DNA from: an uncultured Collinsella sp.
GTDB taxonomy: Bacteria; Actinomycetota; Coriobacteriia; Coriobacteriales; Coriobacteriaceae
NCBI GenBank assembly: GCA_900551815.1
Contig: URXE01000029.1
Location: 1 to 26,581 of the forward strand
Length of the DNA stretch: 26,581 nucleotides
Direction: 5' to 3'
Shown here: piece after piece, positions 16,629 through 24,250 of the stretch
How positions within the stretch are numbered: position 1 is the first letter of the stretch
Layout: the number at the start of each line of letters is the position of its first letter
The notes under the pieces: generated by a model
Told to the model about the DNA's origin: nothing
Databases searched by the model: none
The model's input: only the letters and a program-made list of their open reading frames with translations
Translations under genes and position numbers: made by a program

Positions 16629-17933
16629 CTAGCCCATATCCGCCTTGATGAGGTCGAGGGTGCGCTGGCAGTTTTCGCAGACGGGGCCGAGCATATGCTC
16701 GCGCAGGTCCGCCATGCCGGGCAGGTCGGCGTATTCGTTCATGACCTCTTCCATGCAAATGGGTACCTCGTAGGCGAGGTCCATCATGGTCGCAAAGCAA
16801 AACTTCTCGGATAGCCCGGCATCGGTGAGTGCCGCCTCCAGCGCGGGGTCGCCCATACCGTGGTATCGGCGGATAGCGCCTGGACCGATGCGCCCCACAC
16901 GATTTTCGCCGCCAACGCTCATGGCAAGGCGCGCTCGGCGGCGCATGCGCTCATATGCCAAACACGACGCGACATCGTACATGGGTGCGAGCGCCGCGTT
17001 TGTGCCTTTGCCAAGGATGAGCGAGTAGTTTTTAGCGTGTGCGTCAGGCGCTCCGATAATGGCGTTATAGAACAACATATAGGTAAAAAGCACAAGATTC
17101 ATGTGGTGGGGGACTGTGTTAATCAGTCGTTCTTGGATGTCTCGTGTAGTTGGTCCTCCGTCGGCGGTGTATTTCTGGCTTGGCAATACACCGAGCGCCT
17201 GGCAAAAGTCCTCCTGATGCAGCCTTTCGATATTTCCGCTGCTATTGACCATTCTGTCGTACCGTTCAACGACGAGCGCGGCTTCGTCTTCAAATGTGCA
17301 ATAGGAGACGTTGGCAGTTGGAATGCCAACACGCCGAGCCGTTTTCATGCAGACGAATTCGTTTAAGGCCTGATGTTTGAACCCAGCGACACCATTTTTG
17401 AAGATATGGGTAGTGGGGGATGACCCTAGACATTCGCACCATTGGCCATCATGCCAAGCTAGTGCAAATTTGCCTTGATTGCCGCCCAGGGACCAGCTTT
17501 CGTTGGAGCCCATCCATGTCTCTCTTTCGTCATCGCGAATTGCTTTGAGCTTGTGAGCGATTTGAGAATTGGTAAGCGGGCGGTATGCCGAGACCCTGCC
17601 GCGGGCGGCGTCTAATTGATCGGCTTGACAAAACTGAACGGCCCCCGCGCAGTCAAGACCGATATGGCACAAGAGGGCGACGGGGTTGTTGGATGCAACA
17701 TCATGATCGGTGGCAATAGCGCGACGCTGCTCTTGACTGTCGGGCAAAAGGCCAAATAGGAACGGGCGGACGATGTTATGGCCATACGTGCGATTGGAAA
17801 GCGGCATTGTTAGCGATAACGGTGCTCCGCGATAGGTTGGGGCGTATGCAAAGCTGCAGAGTCCATGCTCGTCTTGCCGGAGAGTGCCGGCGATTTCGCC
17901 ACAAATGAGGGTCGCGAGTTCCATCTCTGCCAT
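16629..17933 (-). CDS. hipA: HipA-type Ser/Thr kinase toxin
   Basis: A 434-residue HipA kinase. E. coli HipA phosphorylates glutamyl-tRNA synthetase and causes persistence. Seen: the HipA N-terminal subdomain (residues ~5-100, with PFLFGLLPD), the Gly-rich ATP loop SLGGNQGKFAL (~148-158), the VERYDR strand, the catalytic segment APDAHAKNYSL (Asp ~296) and the metal-binding APMYDVAS (Asp ~319), so the kinase looks intact. The start codon abuts the hipB stop (TAA directly followed by ATG); a second ATG three codons on is a possible alternative. It forms an operon with hipB. The HipA target in this species is unknown; GltX is the E. coli precedent only. Confidence 0.93.
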   Translation of the reverse strand: MAEMELATLICGEIAGTLRQDEHGLCSFAYAPTYRGAPLSLTMPLSNRTYGHNIVRPFLFGLLPDSQEQRRAIATDHDVASNNPVALLCHIGLDCAGAVQFCQADQLDAARGRVSAYRPLTNSQIAHKLKAIRDDERETWMGSNESWSLGGNQGKFALAWHDGQWCECLGSSPTTHIFKNGVAGFKHQALNEFVCMKTARRVGIPTANVSYCTFEDEAALVVERYDRMVNSSGNIERLHQEDFCQALGVLPSQKYTADGGPTTRDIQERLINTVPHHMNLVLFTYMLFYNAIIGAPDAHAKNYSLILGKGTNAALAPMYDVASCLAYERMRRRARLAMSVGGENRVGRIGPGAIRRYHGMGDPALEAALTDAGLSEKFCFATMMDLAYEVPICMEEVMNEYADLPGMADLREHMLGPVCENCQRTLDLIKADMG

Positions 17934-18365
17934 TTATTTCACAACCTTGCAGCCAAAGGAGAGGTTTGAAGTGCCGGAAAGGCCTTGCTCGGCTGCGATT
18001 TGGGCCAGCAAGGCACCATAGGAAGATGGCGTTCCTTGTCGAGTGGGTCGTCTGCCTACGCTTGGCTTTGGCAGGGTATTCGAGTTCGCGATAGGGAGGT
18101 TCACTATCGTCGTCGGATGTTCGGAGGGCGATGCGATGGAGTCGTTATCGCTTTGCGCGAAGAGACCTATGCCGAGTGCGTTAAAGACGGTCAGCAACTT
18201 GTCGAGCCGAATACCCGTGGCATCTCCCAGCTCGAGCGATGCGAGCAGGCGCTCCGAAACACCGGCCTTTTTAGCGAGGACGGCACGGGTGGTCCCTTGC
18301 GCCTCGCGTGCCCGGCGCACGTAGACGCCAGCTTGGCGCGGTGTGGTGATGGGAAGGGTATCCAC
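17934..18365 (-). CDS. hipB: HipB-type XRE-family antitoxin/repressor
   Basis: A 143-residue XRE-family protein. Residues ~12-65 form the helix-turn-helix (GVYVRRAREAQGTTRAVLAK, then AGVSERLLASLELGDA, then LLTVFNALGIG). A Pro/Ser/Thr-rich tail of about 70 residues follows, longer than in E. coli HipB. The start is GTG at 18365 with AGGAG about 7 nt upstream. HipB should bind HipA and repress the hipBA promoter. Three operator copies lie just upstream (18380-18449). Confidence 0.9.
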   Translation of the reverse strand: MDTLPITTPRQAGVYVRRAREAQGTTRAVLAKKAGVSERLLASLELGDATGIRLDKLLTVFNALGIGLFAQSDNDSIASPSEHPTTIVNLPIANSNTLPKPSVGRRPTRQGTPSSYGALLAQIAAEQGLSGTSNLSFGCKVVK

Positions 18366-18379
18366 GGCGATCTCCTAAC

Positions 18380-18449
18380 GTGCAGACTTTTGCATATCAG
18401 TATGACATGCAAAAGTCTGCATGAAAAGGCCTCATGCAAAACTCTGCAT
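18380..18449 (-). promoter_or_regulatory. Three hip operators at 27-bp spacing
   Basis: A 16-bp motif ATGCAAAAGTCTGCAT occurs three times with centres exactly 27 bp apart: 18380-18395 (inverted, one end base changed), 18407-18422 (as written) and 18434-18449 (one internal change). Copies one and two make a 15-bp inverted repeat around 11 nt that contains CATACT, a possible -10 for hipBA. Copy three sits in the mntP terminator hairpin. Assignment to HipB is inferred from position. Confidence 0.75.
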
Positions 18450-18456
18450 GAGGCCT
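18423..18456 (-). terminator. Intrinsic terminator of mntP
   Basis: A perfect 12-bp stem AGGCCTCATGCA (18427-18438 with 18445-18456) with a 6-nt loop. Read on the minus strand it is followed by TTT. It is 34 bp after the mntP stop and contains the third hip operator copy. Confidence 0.75.
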
Positions 18457-18489
18457 CTATGTTGACGTTGAGCTTATGAGAGGCGTTTT

Positions 18490-19068
18490 TTATATCGCGA
18501 GAATCCCCAGATGCTCAAGCAAAATCTTAAGCCCAATGAGGACGAGCACGACGCCGCCCACGATGGTGGCGGGTTTTTCGTAGCGCGCGCCAAAGGTGTG
18601 GCCGATCGCTACGCCGGCGACGGAGAAGATAAACGTTATGACGCCGATAAGCGATACAGCGGGCACGATGTCAACCGAGAGCGCGGCAAATGAGATGCCC
18701 ACGGCTAGGGCGTCGATTGAGGTGGCGATGGCGAGGATCAGGTACTCGCCCAGGTCAATCTTTTCGGCATCCTTGCCGTCGCCTTCATCCTCGTCCTCGG
18801 TAAAGGCCTCCCACAGCATTTTGCCGCCGATGAAGGCGAGCAGGATAAAGGCGATCCAGTGGTCGATGGGTCCGATGATGCCCATAAACTGGCTGCCGAG
18901 CGCCCATCCGATTACGGGCATGCCGGCCTGAAAGCCGCCAAAGAACAGGCCGAGCACTACGGCGACCTTAAGGTTGATCTTTTTCATGCCAAGGCCCTTG
19001 CAGATGGAAACGGCAAAGGCGTCCATCGAAAGGCCAACGGCGAGCAACACGAGCTCTGCGAGTCCCAT
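18490..19068 (-). CDS. mntP: Manganese efflux pump MntP
   Basis: A 192-residue inner-membrane protein with six hydrophobic helices, the usual MntP size. Seen: the conserved helix-1 acidic motif LSMDAFAVSICKGL (residues ~12-25), helix 3 (IAFILLAFIGGKMLWEA), the acidic loop EDEDEGDGKDAEK, the second copy of the Asp motif ATSIDALAVGISFA and the C-terminal GLKILLEHLGI. MntP exports Mn2+ to prevent its toxicity. The ATG at 19068 has AGGGAG 7 nt upstream; a longer frame to 19221 only translates the riboswitch and is rejected. A yybP-ykoY riboswitch directly upstream matches the known Mn2+ control of this gene. Confidence 0.95.
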   Translation of the reverse strand: MGLAELVLLAVGLSMDAFAVSICKGLGMKKINLKVAVVLGLFFGGFQAGMPVIGWALGSQFMGIIGPIDHWIAFILLAFIGGKMLWEAFTEDEDEGDGKDAEKIDLGEYLILAIATSIDALAVGISFAALSVDIVPAVSLIGVITFIFSVAGVAIGHTFGARYEKPATIVGGVVLVLIGLKILLEHLGILAI

Positions 19069-19121
19069 AGTCTGGCTCCCTCTCTGCGGGCGGGCCCGCG
19101 TGTACCTCTTGGGGGAATAAC

Positions 19122-19263
19122 AAAAAAGACCCGTGGCGTACGCGCTGCGCGCACAACCACGAGTCTCGTTCATTAAGGCAAGCCAGACCGTTTCGGCCAG
19201 TATGTTGACTTGCCGCGCCACCGGAGGCGAACCCGGTCACGCGACTACTCCCTCATTCATGTG
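19122..19263 (-). ncRNA. yybP-ykoY (Mn2+) riboswitch with terminator expression platform
   Basis: Read on the minus strand, the RNA carries the two loop signatures of this class: AGGGAGTAG (around 19245-19253) and TCAACATACT (around 19199-19208). It ends with the conserved AACGAGACTC (19161-19170). P1 can form between CACATGAATGAG (19263-19252) and CTCGTGGTTGTG (19163-19152). The same 3' strand starts the terminator GACTCGTGG (19165-19157), which pairs with CCACGGGTC (19136-19128) and precedes TTTTTT (19127-19122). The two structures exclude each other, so Mn2+ binding should favour read-through into mntP, 54 nt beyond. This is an ON switch by logic; it is not tested here. Confidence 0.92.
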
Positions 19264-19414
19264 AATCCCGATGCTACCACATAAGCAGCCCATTTGGGTT
19301 GGGCTCTCAGCTGTGTTCGCTCATTCTGTAAGCATCGTATTTCGCAAGCGCCGCGGGGACAAACCGTGAGAAACTAATTAGCGTTTATGGAGCGTATACG
19401 ATGGGAGCGATGCC

Positions 19415-20482
19415 TTGGATAAGAACGAGCTGCAAAAGCGTATGGAACAGGCCATCCGCCTGACGGCACCTGGTCAGCCGATCCGCACCGCCCTCGACAT
19501 GATCATCGCCGGTCACCTGGGCGCCCTTATCTGCGTCGGCGACACCGAAAACGTGCTCGCTGCCGGTAACGACGGCTTCCCGCTCAACATTTCGTTCACC
19601 TCGAACCGTCTGTTCGAGCTCTCCAAGATGGACGGTGCCATCGTCATCGACGGCGACCTCACCCAGATCCTGCGCGCCAACTTCCACCTCAATCCCGATC
19701 CCTCGCTTGCCACGAGCGAGACGGGCATGCGTCACCGCACCGCCGCTCGCATGTCGGTGCTCACCGATGCCATCGTGATCTCGGTCTCGGCCCGTCGTGC
19801 CGTCGTTAACGTGTACGTTCACGGCAAGAGCTACGAGATCCAGCCCGTCACCACCATCATGAGCTCGGTCAACCAGCTCGTCGCCACGCTCCAGACTACC
19901 CGTCAGTCGCTCGATCGCTCCCTGCTGCGCCTGACGGCACTTGAGCTGGACGACTACGTCACGCTCGCCGACATCACTGGCATCTTCTCGAGCTTCGAGA
20001 TTATGCAGCAGGCAAAGACCGAGCTTAAGGATTGCATCGTCAAGCTGGGCAACCAGGGCAAGCTCGTGCAGATGCAGCTCGAGCAGCTCGCCGGCTCCAG
20101 CATGGATACCGAGTACGATCTGATGATTCGCGACTATGCGAGCGATTCCTCCGAGGCTAATGCCGAGAAGATTCGTGCAGAGCTCGCTCGCATGACGCCT
20201 AAGGACCTGTCCGACCCGCAACACGTGGCGGCAGTTCTGGGCTATGACGACCTGGACGAGGACTCCGTCATGACGCCGCTGGGCCTGCGCACGCTTTCGC
20301 GTGTGTCCGTCGTGCGCGACGGCGTGGCCGAGAAGATCGTCGACGAGTACGGCTCGCTGCAGGAGCTCATGGACGACATCAGCGAGGATCCGGAGCGCCT
20401 AGGCGACTTTGGCGTCAACAACCCTGCCATTCTTGCGGACTCGCTGTACCGCATGAAGGGCACCAAACAGGGGAACGCATAA
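19415..20482 (+). CDS. disA: DNA-integrity scanning diadenylate cyclase DisA
   Basis: A 355-residue diadenylate cyclase that makes cyclic di-AMP from two ATP. The DAC domain (residues ~10-145) has the catalytic DGA at 73-75 and RHR at 106-108. A central helical linker (~150-290) and a C-terminal HhH-like DNA-binding region (~290-350, with GLRTLSRVSV…IVDEYGSLQELM) follow, as in full-length DisA. Start: TTG at 19415 with GGGAG 7 nt upstream; the next in-frame ATG, at residue 10, would remove part of the first helix. The stop overlaps the ispD start by one base (TAATG), so these genes are co-transcribed. It lies divergent from the mntP riboswitch. Confidence 0.95.
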   Translation: MDKNELQKRMEQAIRLTAPGQPIRTALDMIIAGHLGALICVGDTENVLAAGNDGFPLNISFTSNRLFELSKMDGAIVIDGDLTQILRANFHLNPDPSLATSETGMRHRTAARMSVLTDAIVISVSARRAVVNVYVHGKSYEIQPVTTIMSSVNQLVATLQTTRQSLDRSLLRLTALELDDYVTLADITGIFSSFEIMQQAKTELKDCIVKLGNQGKLVQMQLEQLAGSSMDTEYDLMIRDYASDSSEANAEKIRAELARMTPKDLSDPQHVAAVLGYDDLDEDSVMTPLGLRTLSRVSVVRDGVAEKIVDEYGSLQELMDDISEDPERLGDFGVNNPAILADSLYRMKGTKQGNA

Positions 20483-21210
20483 TGGCGCCCGTATGCGCCG
20501 TGGTCGTTGCCGGTGGCAGCGGCCGGCGCTTTGGAAATCCCGGCGGCAAGCAGCTCGTTAACGTGGCGGGCCGTCCGCTCATGAGCTGGTCCATCCGCGC
20601 GTTCGATCGTAGCGATAAGGTTGGCCACATCGTCGTGGTTTGTCCTGCCGAGCGCCGTGCCGAGATGCGCCGCCTGGCCATCGACCCGTTTGACTATGAC
20701 ACGCCCATCAGCTTTGCCGATGCCGGCGATACCCGTCAGGATTCCACTCGTGCCGGCGTGCATGCGGTTCCGGCGGGCTTTGAATACGTTGCCATCCACG
20801 ATGGCGCTCGTCCGCTCATTACGACCGAGGCCATCGACCACGCTATCGACGTACTCATGGGCGACCGCTCGCTCGACGGTGTCGTGTGCGGTCAGCCCGC
20901 GATCGACACGCTCAAGATTGTCGACGGCGATAATATCGTCGAGACGCCGCCGCGCGAGCTCTATTGGGCCGCGCAGACGCCGCAGATCTTTAGCGTCGAC
21001 GCGATGAAGCGTGCCCATGCCGCGGCGATTGCCGAGGGCTTTATCGGTACCGACGATTCATCGCTGGTCGAGCGCATGGGCGGGCGCGTCCGCTGTGTCC
21101 AGAGCCCGCGCGATAACCTTAAGGTGACGGTGCCCGAGGATCTGCGTCCCGTAACCGCGATTCTGCTTGGCCGCATGGCCGAGGGAGAGGACCTTCCCTA
21201 TGTTCAGTAA
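20482..21210 (+). CDS. ispD: 2-C-methyl-D-erythritol 4-phosphate cytidylyltransferase IspD
   Basis: A 242-residue enzyme of the MEP isoprenoid pathway that joins CTP and methylerythritol phosphate. Seen: the nucleotide-binding start VVAGGSGRRFG with GGKQ, GDTRQDSTRAGV (~85), the IHDGARPL motif (~109), the AAQTPQIF block, GTDDSSLVER, and the C-terminal NLKVTVPEDL. The ATG shares one base with the disA stop, and the end overlaps the next gene by 11 bp, so it is translationally coupled to both. It is a monofunctional enzyme, not an IspDF fusion. Confidence 0.96.
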   Translation: MAPVCAVVVAGGSGRRFGNPGGKQLVNVAGRPLMSWSIRAFDRSDKVGHIVVVCPAERRAEMRRLAIDPFDYDTPISFADAGDTRQDSTRAGVHAVPAGFEYVAIHDGARPLITTEAIDHAIDVLMGDRSLDGVVCGQPAIDTLKIVDGDNIVETPPRELYWAAQTPQIFSVDAMKRAHAAAIAEGFIGTDDSSLVERMGGRVRCVQSPRDNLKVTVPEDLRPVTAILLGRMAEGEDLPYVQ

Positions 21211-21694
21211 CCTGCGCATTGGCCACGGCTACGACGTCCACCGTTTGGTGGAGGGGCGTCGATGTATCATCGGCGGGGTCGACATTCCCTACGAGCGCGG
21301 CCTGCTGGGCCACTCGGATGCCGATGTGCTCGCGCACGCCTTGGCCGACGCCATTCTGGGCGCCTGCCGCGGGGGAGACATCGGCAAGCTATTCCCCGAC
21401 ACCGATCCTGCCTACGAGGGTGCTGATTCGATGGTGCTGCTCGCTCGCGTGATGGACTATGCGCGCGAGCTGGGCTTTGAGTTTGTCGATGCCGATTGCA
21501 CCATTGCCTGTCAGCAACCCAAGATCACCCCGCACCGCGATGCCATGCGCGCCAACCTTGCCCATGCCCTGGGCGTTGACGTCGAAAATGTGGGCGTCGC
21601 CGCTACCACGACCGAAAAGCTCGGTTGGGAAGGCCAAGGCGAGGGAATCGGCGCCTGGGCCGTCTGCCTGCTACAGAAAACCGTTAAGGAGTAA
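21200..21694 (+). CDS. ispF: 2-C-methyl-D-erythritol 2,4-cyclodiphosphate synthase IspF
   Basis: A 164-residue enzyme of the MEP pathway that makes the cyclic diphosphate from the CDP-ME phosphate. Seen: the zinc ligands in GYDVHRL (Asp and His, residues ~8-14) and LLGHSDADV (His ~44), the FPDTDP loop, GADSMVLL, CQQPKITPH and the C-terminal ATTTEKLGWEGQGEGIG. The family length is ~160, so it is complete. The start ATG 21200 overlaps the end of ispD by 11 bp, with GGGAGAGG 8 nt upstream. An earlier in-frame start at 21167 lacks these features. The next gene, cysS, begins 3 nt after the stop. Confidence 0.96.
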   Translation: MFSNLRIGHGYDVHRLVEGRRCIIGGVDIPYERGLLGHSDADVLAHALADAILGACRGGDIGKLFPDTDPAYEGADSMVLLARVMDYARELGFEFVDADCTIACQQPKITPHRDAMRANLAHALGVDVENVGVAATTTEKLGWEGQGEGIGAWAVCLLQKTVKE

Positions 21695-21697
21695 CGA

Positions 21698-23164
21698 ATG
21701 CGTATCTACAACAGCGCTACCCATAAAAAGGAAGAGTTCCAGCCCATCGAGTCCGGCAAGGTCCGCATGTACGTGTGCGGCCCCACGGTCTACGACAACA
21801 TCCACATCGGCAATGCCCGCACGTTCATCAGCTTCGATGTGATTCGACGCTGGCTCATCGCGAGCGGCTACGAGGTCACGTTCGCCCAGAACCTCACCGA
21901 TGTCGATGACAAGATCATCAAGCGCGCCAACGAGCAGGGCCGTACGGCTGCCGAGGTCGCGACGGAGTTCTCCGACAAGTTCATCGGCGTCATGCGCGCC
22001 GCCAACGTGCTCGATCCCGATGTGCGCCCCCGCGCCACCAAGGAGATCGGCCCCATGATCGCCATGATCAAGACGCTTATCGAGCAGGGCCACGCTTACG
22101 CAGCCGATAACGGCGATGTGTACTTTGCCGTGCGCAGCGATCCCAACTATGGTCAGGTCTCGGGCCGCAACATCGACGACCTGATGGTGGGTGCGCGCAT
22201 CGAGGAGAACGAGGACAAGAACGACCCGCTCGACTTTGCCCTGTGGAAGGCCGCCAAGCCCGGCGAGCCCAGCTGGCCGAGCCCCTGGGGCGAGGGTCGT
22301 CCCGGTTGGCACACCGAGTGCGCCGCCATGGTGCACCGCTACCTGGGTACCCCGATCGATATCCACGGCGGTGGCTCCGACCTTGCCTTCCCGCATCACG
22401 AGAACGAGTGCGCCCAGGCCACCTGCGCCTGGCACCAGGGCTTCTCCAACACCTGGATGCACACGGGCATGCTGCTGGTAGACGGCGAGAAGATGTCCAA
22501 GTCGCTCGGCAACTTCTTTACGCTGGCCGAGGTCCTCGAGCAGCACTCCGCTGCCGCCCTGCGCCTGCTGATGCTGCAGACGAGCTATCGCTCGCCGCTC
22601 GATTTTTCTTGGGAGCGCCTGGAGGGTGCCGAGAACTCGCTCACGCGTATCGCCGGTACGGTCGAGAACCTGCGCTGGGCCGCGAACCATGCGACGGCCG
22701 ATGCCGATGCGGCTGCCGCCGAGGCGTTTGCCGCCAAGGCCGCCGAGACTCGTGCCGCCTTTAAGGAGTGCATGGACGATGACTTTAACACCGCCGGTGC
22801 CATGGGTGCTGTCTTTGGCTTTGTGACCGAGTGCAATCAGTATCTGGAGCAGGCGGGCGACGCTGCCGACAAGGCCGCCGCGCTTGCCGCCGCCGACACG
22901 CTGGCCGAGCTGCTCGATACGCTTGGCGTTGAGCTCCCCGAGCCCAAGGTCGAGCTGCCGCTGGGTCTGCTAGGCGTTGCCGCCGGCCTGGTCGCCTACA
23001 CGGGCGACGACGTGGACGAGGCCGCTGCCAAGATTCTCGAGGCTCGCGCCGAGGCCCGCGCCGCCAAGAACTGGGATCTGGCCGACGCCATCCGCGACCA
23101 GCTCAAGGACCTTGGGCTGACGATCGAGGATACCGCCGCCGGCACCCGTATCAAATCCCTCTAA
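21698..23164 (+). CDS. cysS: Cysteinyl-tRNA synthetase
   Basis: A 488-residue class I aminoacyl-tRNA synthetase that charges tRNA-Cys. Seen: the zinc Cys in YVCGPTVYD (Cys27), the signature HIGN at 36-39 (the HIGH motif with a final Asn, common in CysS), the substrate block GRPGWHTECAAM, the second zinc segment GGSDLAFPHHENECAQ, and the KMSKSLGN loop (~265). An alanine-rich helical anticodon-binding domain (~330-420) and the CysS C-terminal region (…NWDLADAIRDQLKDLGLTIED) close the protein. The start 21698 is 3 nt after ispF, with AAGGAG upstream. It is the last gene before a 168-bp gap with a strong structured element. No T-box is seen. Confidence 0.96.
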   Translation: MRIYNSATHKKEEFQPIESGKVRMYVCGPTVYDNIHIGNARTFISFDVIRRWLIASGYEVTFAQNLTDVDDKIIKRANEQGRTAAEVATEFSDKFIGVMRAANVLDPDVRPRATKEIGPMIAMIKTLIEQGHAYAADNGDVYFAVRSDPNYGQVSGRNIDDLMVGARIEENEDKNDPLDFALWKAAKPGEPSWPSPWGEGRPGWHTECAAMVHRYLGTPIDIHGGGSDLAFPHHENECAQATCAWHQGFSNTWMHTGMLLVDGEKMSKSLGNFFTLAEVLEQHSAAALRLLMLQTSYRSPLDFSWERLEGAENSLTRIAGTVENLRWAANHATADADAAAAEAFAAKAAETRAAFKECMDDDFNTAGAMGAVFGFVTECNQYLEQAGDAADKAAALAAADTLAELLDTLGVELPEPKVELPLGLLGVAAGLVAYTGDDVDEAAAKILEARAEARAAKNWDLADAIRDQLKDLGLTIEDTAAGTRIKSL

Positions 23165-23186
23165 TCCCCGCGGGTTTCCCAAGCAC

Positions 23187-23289
23187 CCGACCGCCCGAGC
23201 CACGGCACCTTGCCTTTCAATCGTCGGGCATGACCTCAAGGTCTATGCCCTCCTCTTTCAAGGCAATCTGCCGCACCTCGGGCGGTCGG
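23187..23289 (+). ncRNA. Candidate 103-nt structured RNA between cysS and rlmB
   Basis: Four nested helices can be drawn by eye: H1 13 bp perfect (23187-23199 with 23277-23289); H2 5 bp (23203-23207 with 23269-23273); H3 7 bp (23210-23216 with 23260-23266); H4 10 bp with one bulge (23226-23235 with 23240-23250) around a TCAA tetraloop. A T-rich segment TATTTGTTT follows. It matches no RNA class I recognise. The strand is uncertain because the fold is symmetrical. It could be an sRNA, an rlmB leader or the 3' end of the cysS operon. Confidence 0.5.
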
Positions 23290-23332
23290 TCTATTTGTTT
23301 CGTTTGATAATTGCTTTATAGGAGGTCGCTTT

Positions 23333-24247
23333 ATGGCCGACAATCGCAAGCGTGCATCGCGTGGAGGCAAGCAGGCTGCTTCTGGCTCGCGTCCGATTCG
23401 CCGAAATGACCGCGCTGCCGCTTACAAGGGCCAGCGCGATCGCACCCAAGCTGCGCGTCCGCAGCGCGATCGCAACCGCGATGCTGTCCAGGTTCCCAAG
23501 GGCGAGTTTATCGAAGGTCGCCGTGCTGCCGCCGAGGCGCTACGCACTGGTTTTCCCATCAAGTGTGCGCTCATTGCCGAGGGCGGGGAGCGCGATGCCG
23601 CCTTGTCGCGCCTGGTCGACGACCTCAACGCCGCCGGTGTCCGCATTAAGTATGTGCCGCGTGCGCAGCTCGATGCGCTTTCGAGCCATGGCGCTCACCA
23701 GGGCATTGCGCTCGAGGTTGGTAACTTCCCTTACGCTGATGTTGCCGATATCCTCGACCGCGCGGGCGACGGTCCGGCGCTTGTCGTTGTGCTCGACCAT
23801 GTGACCGACGATGGCAACTTTGGTGCCATCGTGCGCTCCGCCGAAGTCGTGGGCGCGGCGGGCGTCATCATTGCCAACAAGCGCGCTGCCGGCGTGACCG
23901 TTGGCAGCTACAAGACTTCCGCCGGCGCTGTCATGCATCTGCCTATCGCGCAGGTTCCCAATATCGCCCGTGCACTCGACGACCTCAAGGCCGCTGGCTT
24001 TTGGGTGGGCGGTGCTTCCGAGCACGCCGAGGGCAGCTGCTGGGATGCTCCCTTCGAGGGCCGCGTGGCACTCGTCATGGGCTCCGAGGGCGACGGCATC
24101 TCGCGCCTGGTGCTTGAGAAATGCGACTTTTTGACCAAGCTTCCCCAGCGCGGCATGACCGAGAGCCTCAACGTGGCCCAGGCGACCACCGCACTGTGCT
24201 TTGAGTGGCTGCGCCGCAATGCCGGCGAGTTCATGGGGGAGGAGTAG
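23333..24247 (+). CDS. rlmB: 23S rRNA (guanosine-2'-O)-methyltransferase RlmB-like (SPOUT family)
   Basis: A 304-residue SPOUT (TrmH) methyltransferase. E. coli RlmB makes 2'-O-methyl-G in 23S rRNA. Residues 1-55 are a basic Arg/Lys/Ala-rich extension not found in E. coli RlmB. The substrate-binding domain starts with GEFIEGRRAAAEAL (~56). The catalytic domain has DHVTDDGNFGAIVRSAEVVG (motif 1), ALVMGSEGDGISRLV (motif 2) and LPQRGMTESLNVAQATTAL (motif 3, the knot). The start 23333 has AGGAGG 7 nt upstream. The exact target base is inferred; other TrmH-type rRNA methylases are alternatives. rae1 begins 3 nt after the stop. Confidence 0.93.
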   Translation: MADNRKRASRGGKQAASGSRPIRRNDRAAAYKGQRDRTQAARPQRDRNRDAVQVPKGEFIEGRRAAAEALRTGFPIKCALIAEGGERDAALSRLVDDLNAAGVRIKYVPRAQLDALSSHGAHQGIALEVGNFPYADVADILDRAGDGPALVVVLDHVTDDGNFGAIVRSAEVVGAAGVIIANKRAAGVTVGSYKTSAGAVMHLPIAQVPNIARALDDLKAAGFWVGGASEHAEGSCWDAPFEGRVALVMGSEGDGISRLVLEKCDFLTKLPQRGMTESLNVAQATTALCFEWLRRNAGEFMGEE

Positions 24248-24250
24248 CGC

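Noticed and set aside
19069..19221. N-terminal extension of mntP
   Set aside because: It would translate the riboswitch terminator; the conserved protein starts at 19068 with a good ribosome site.
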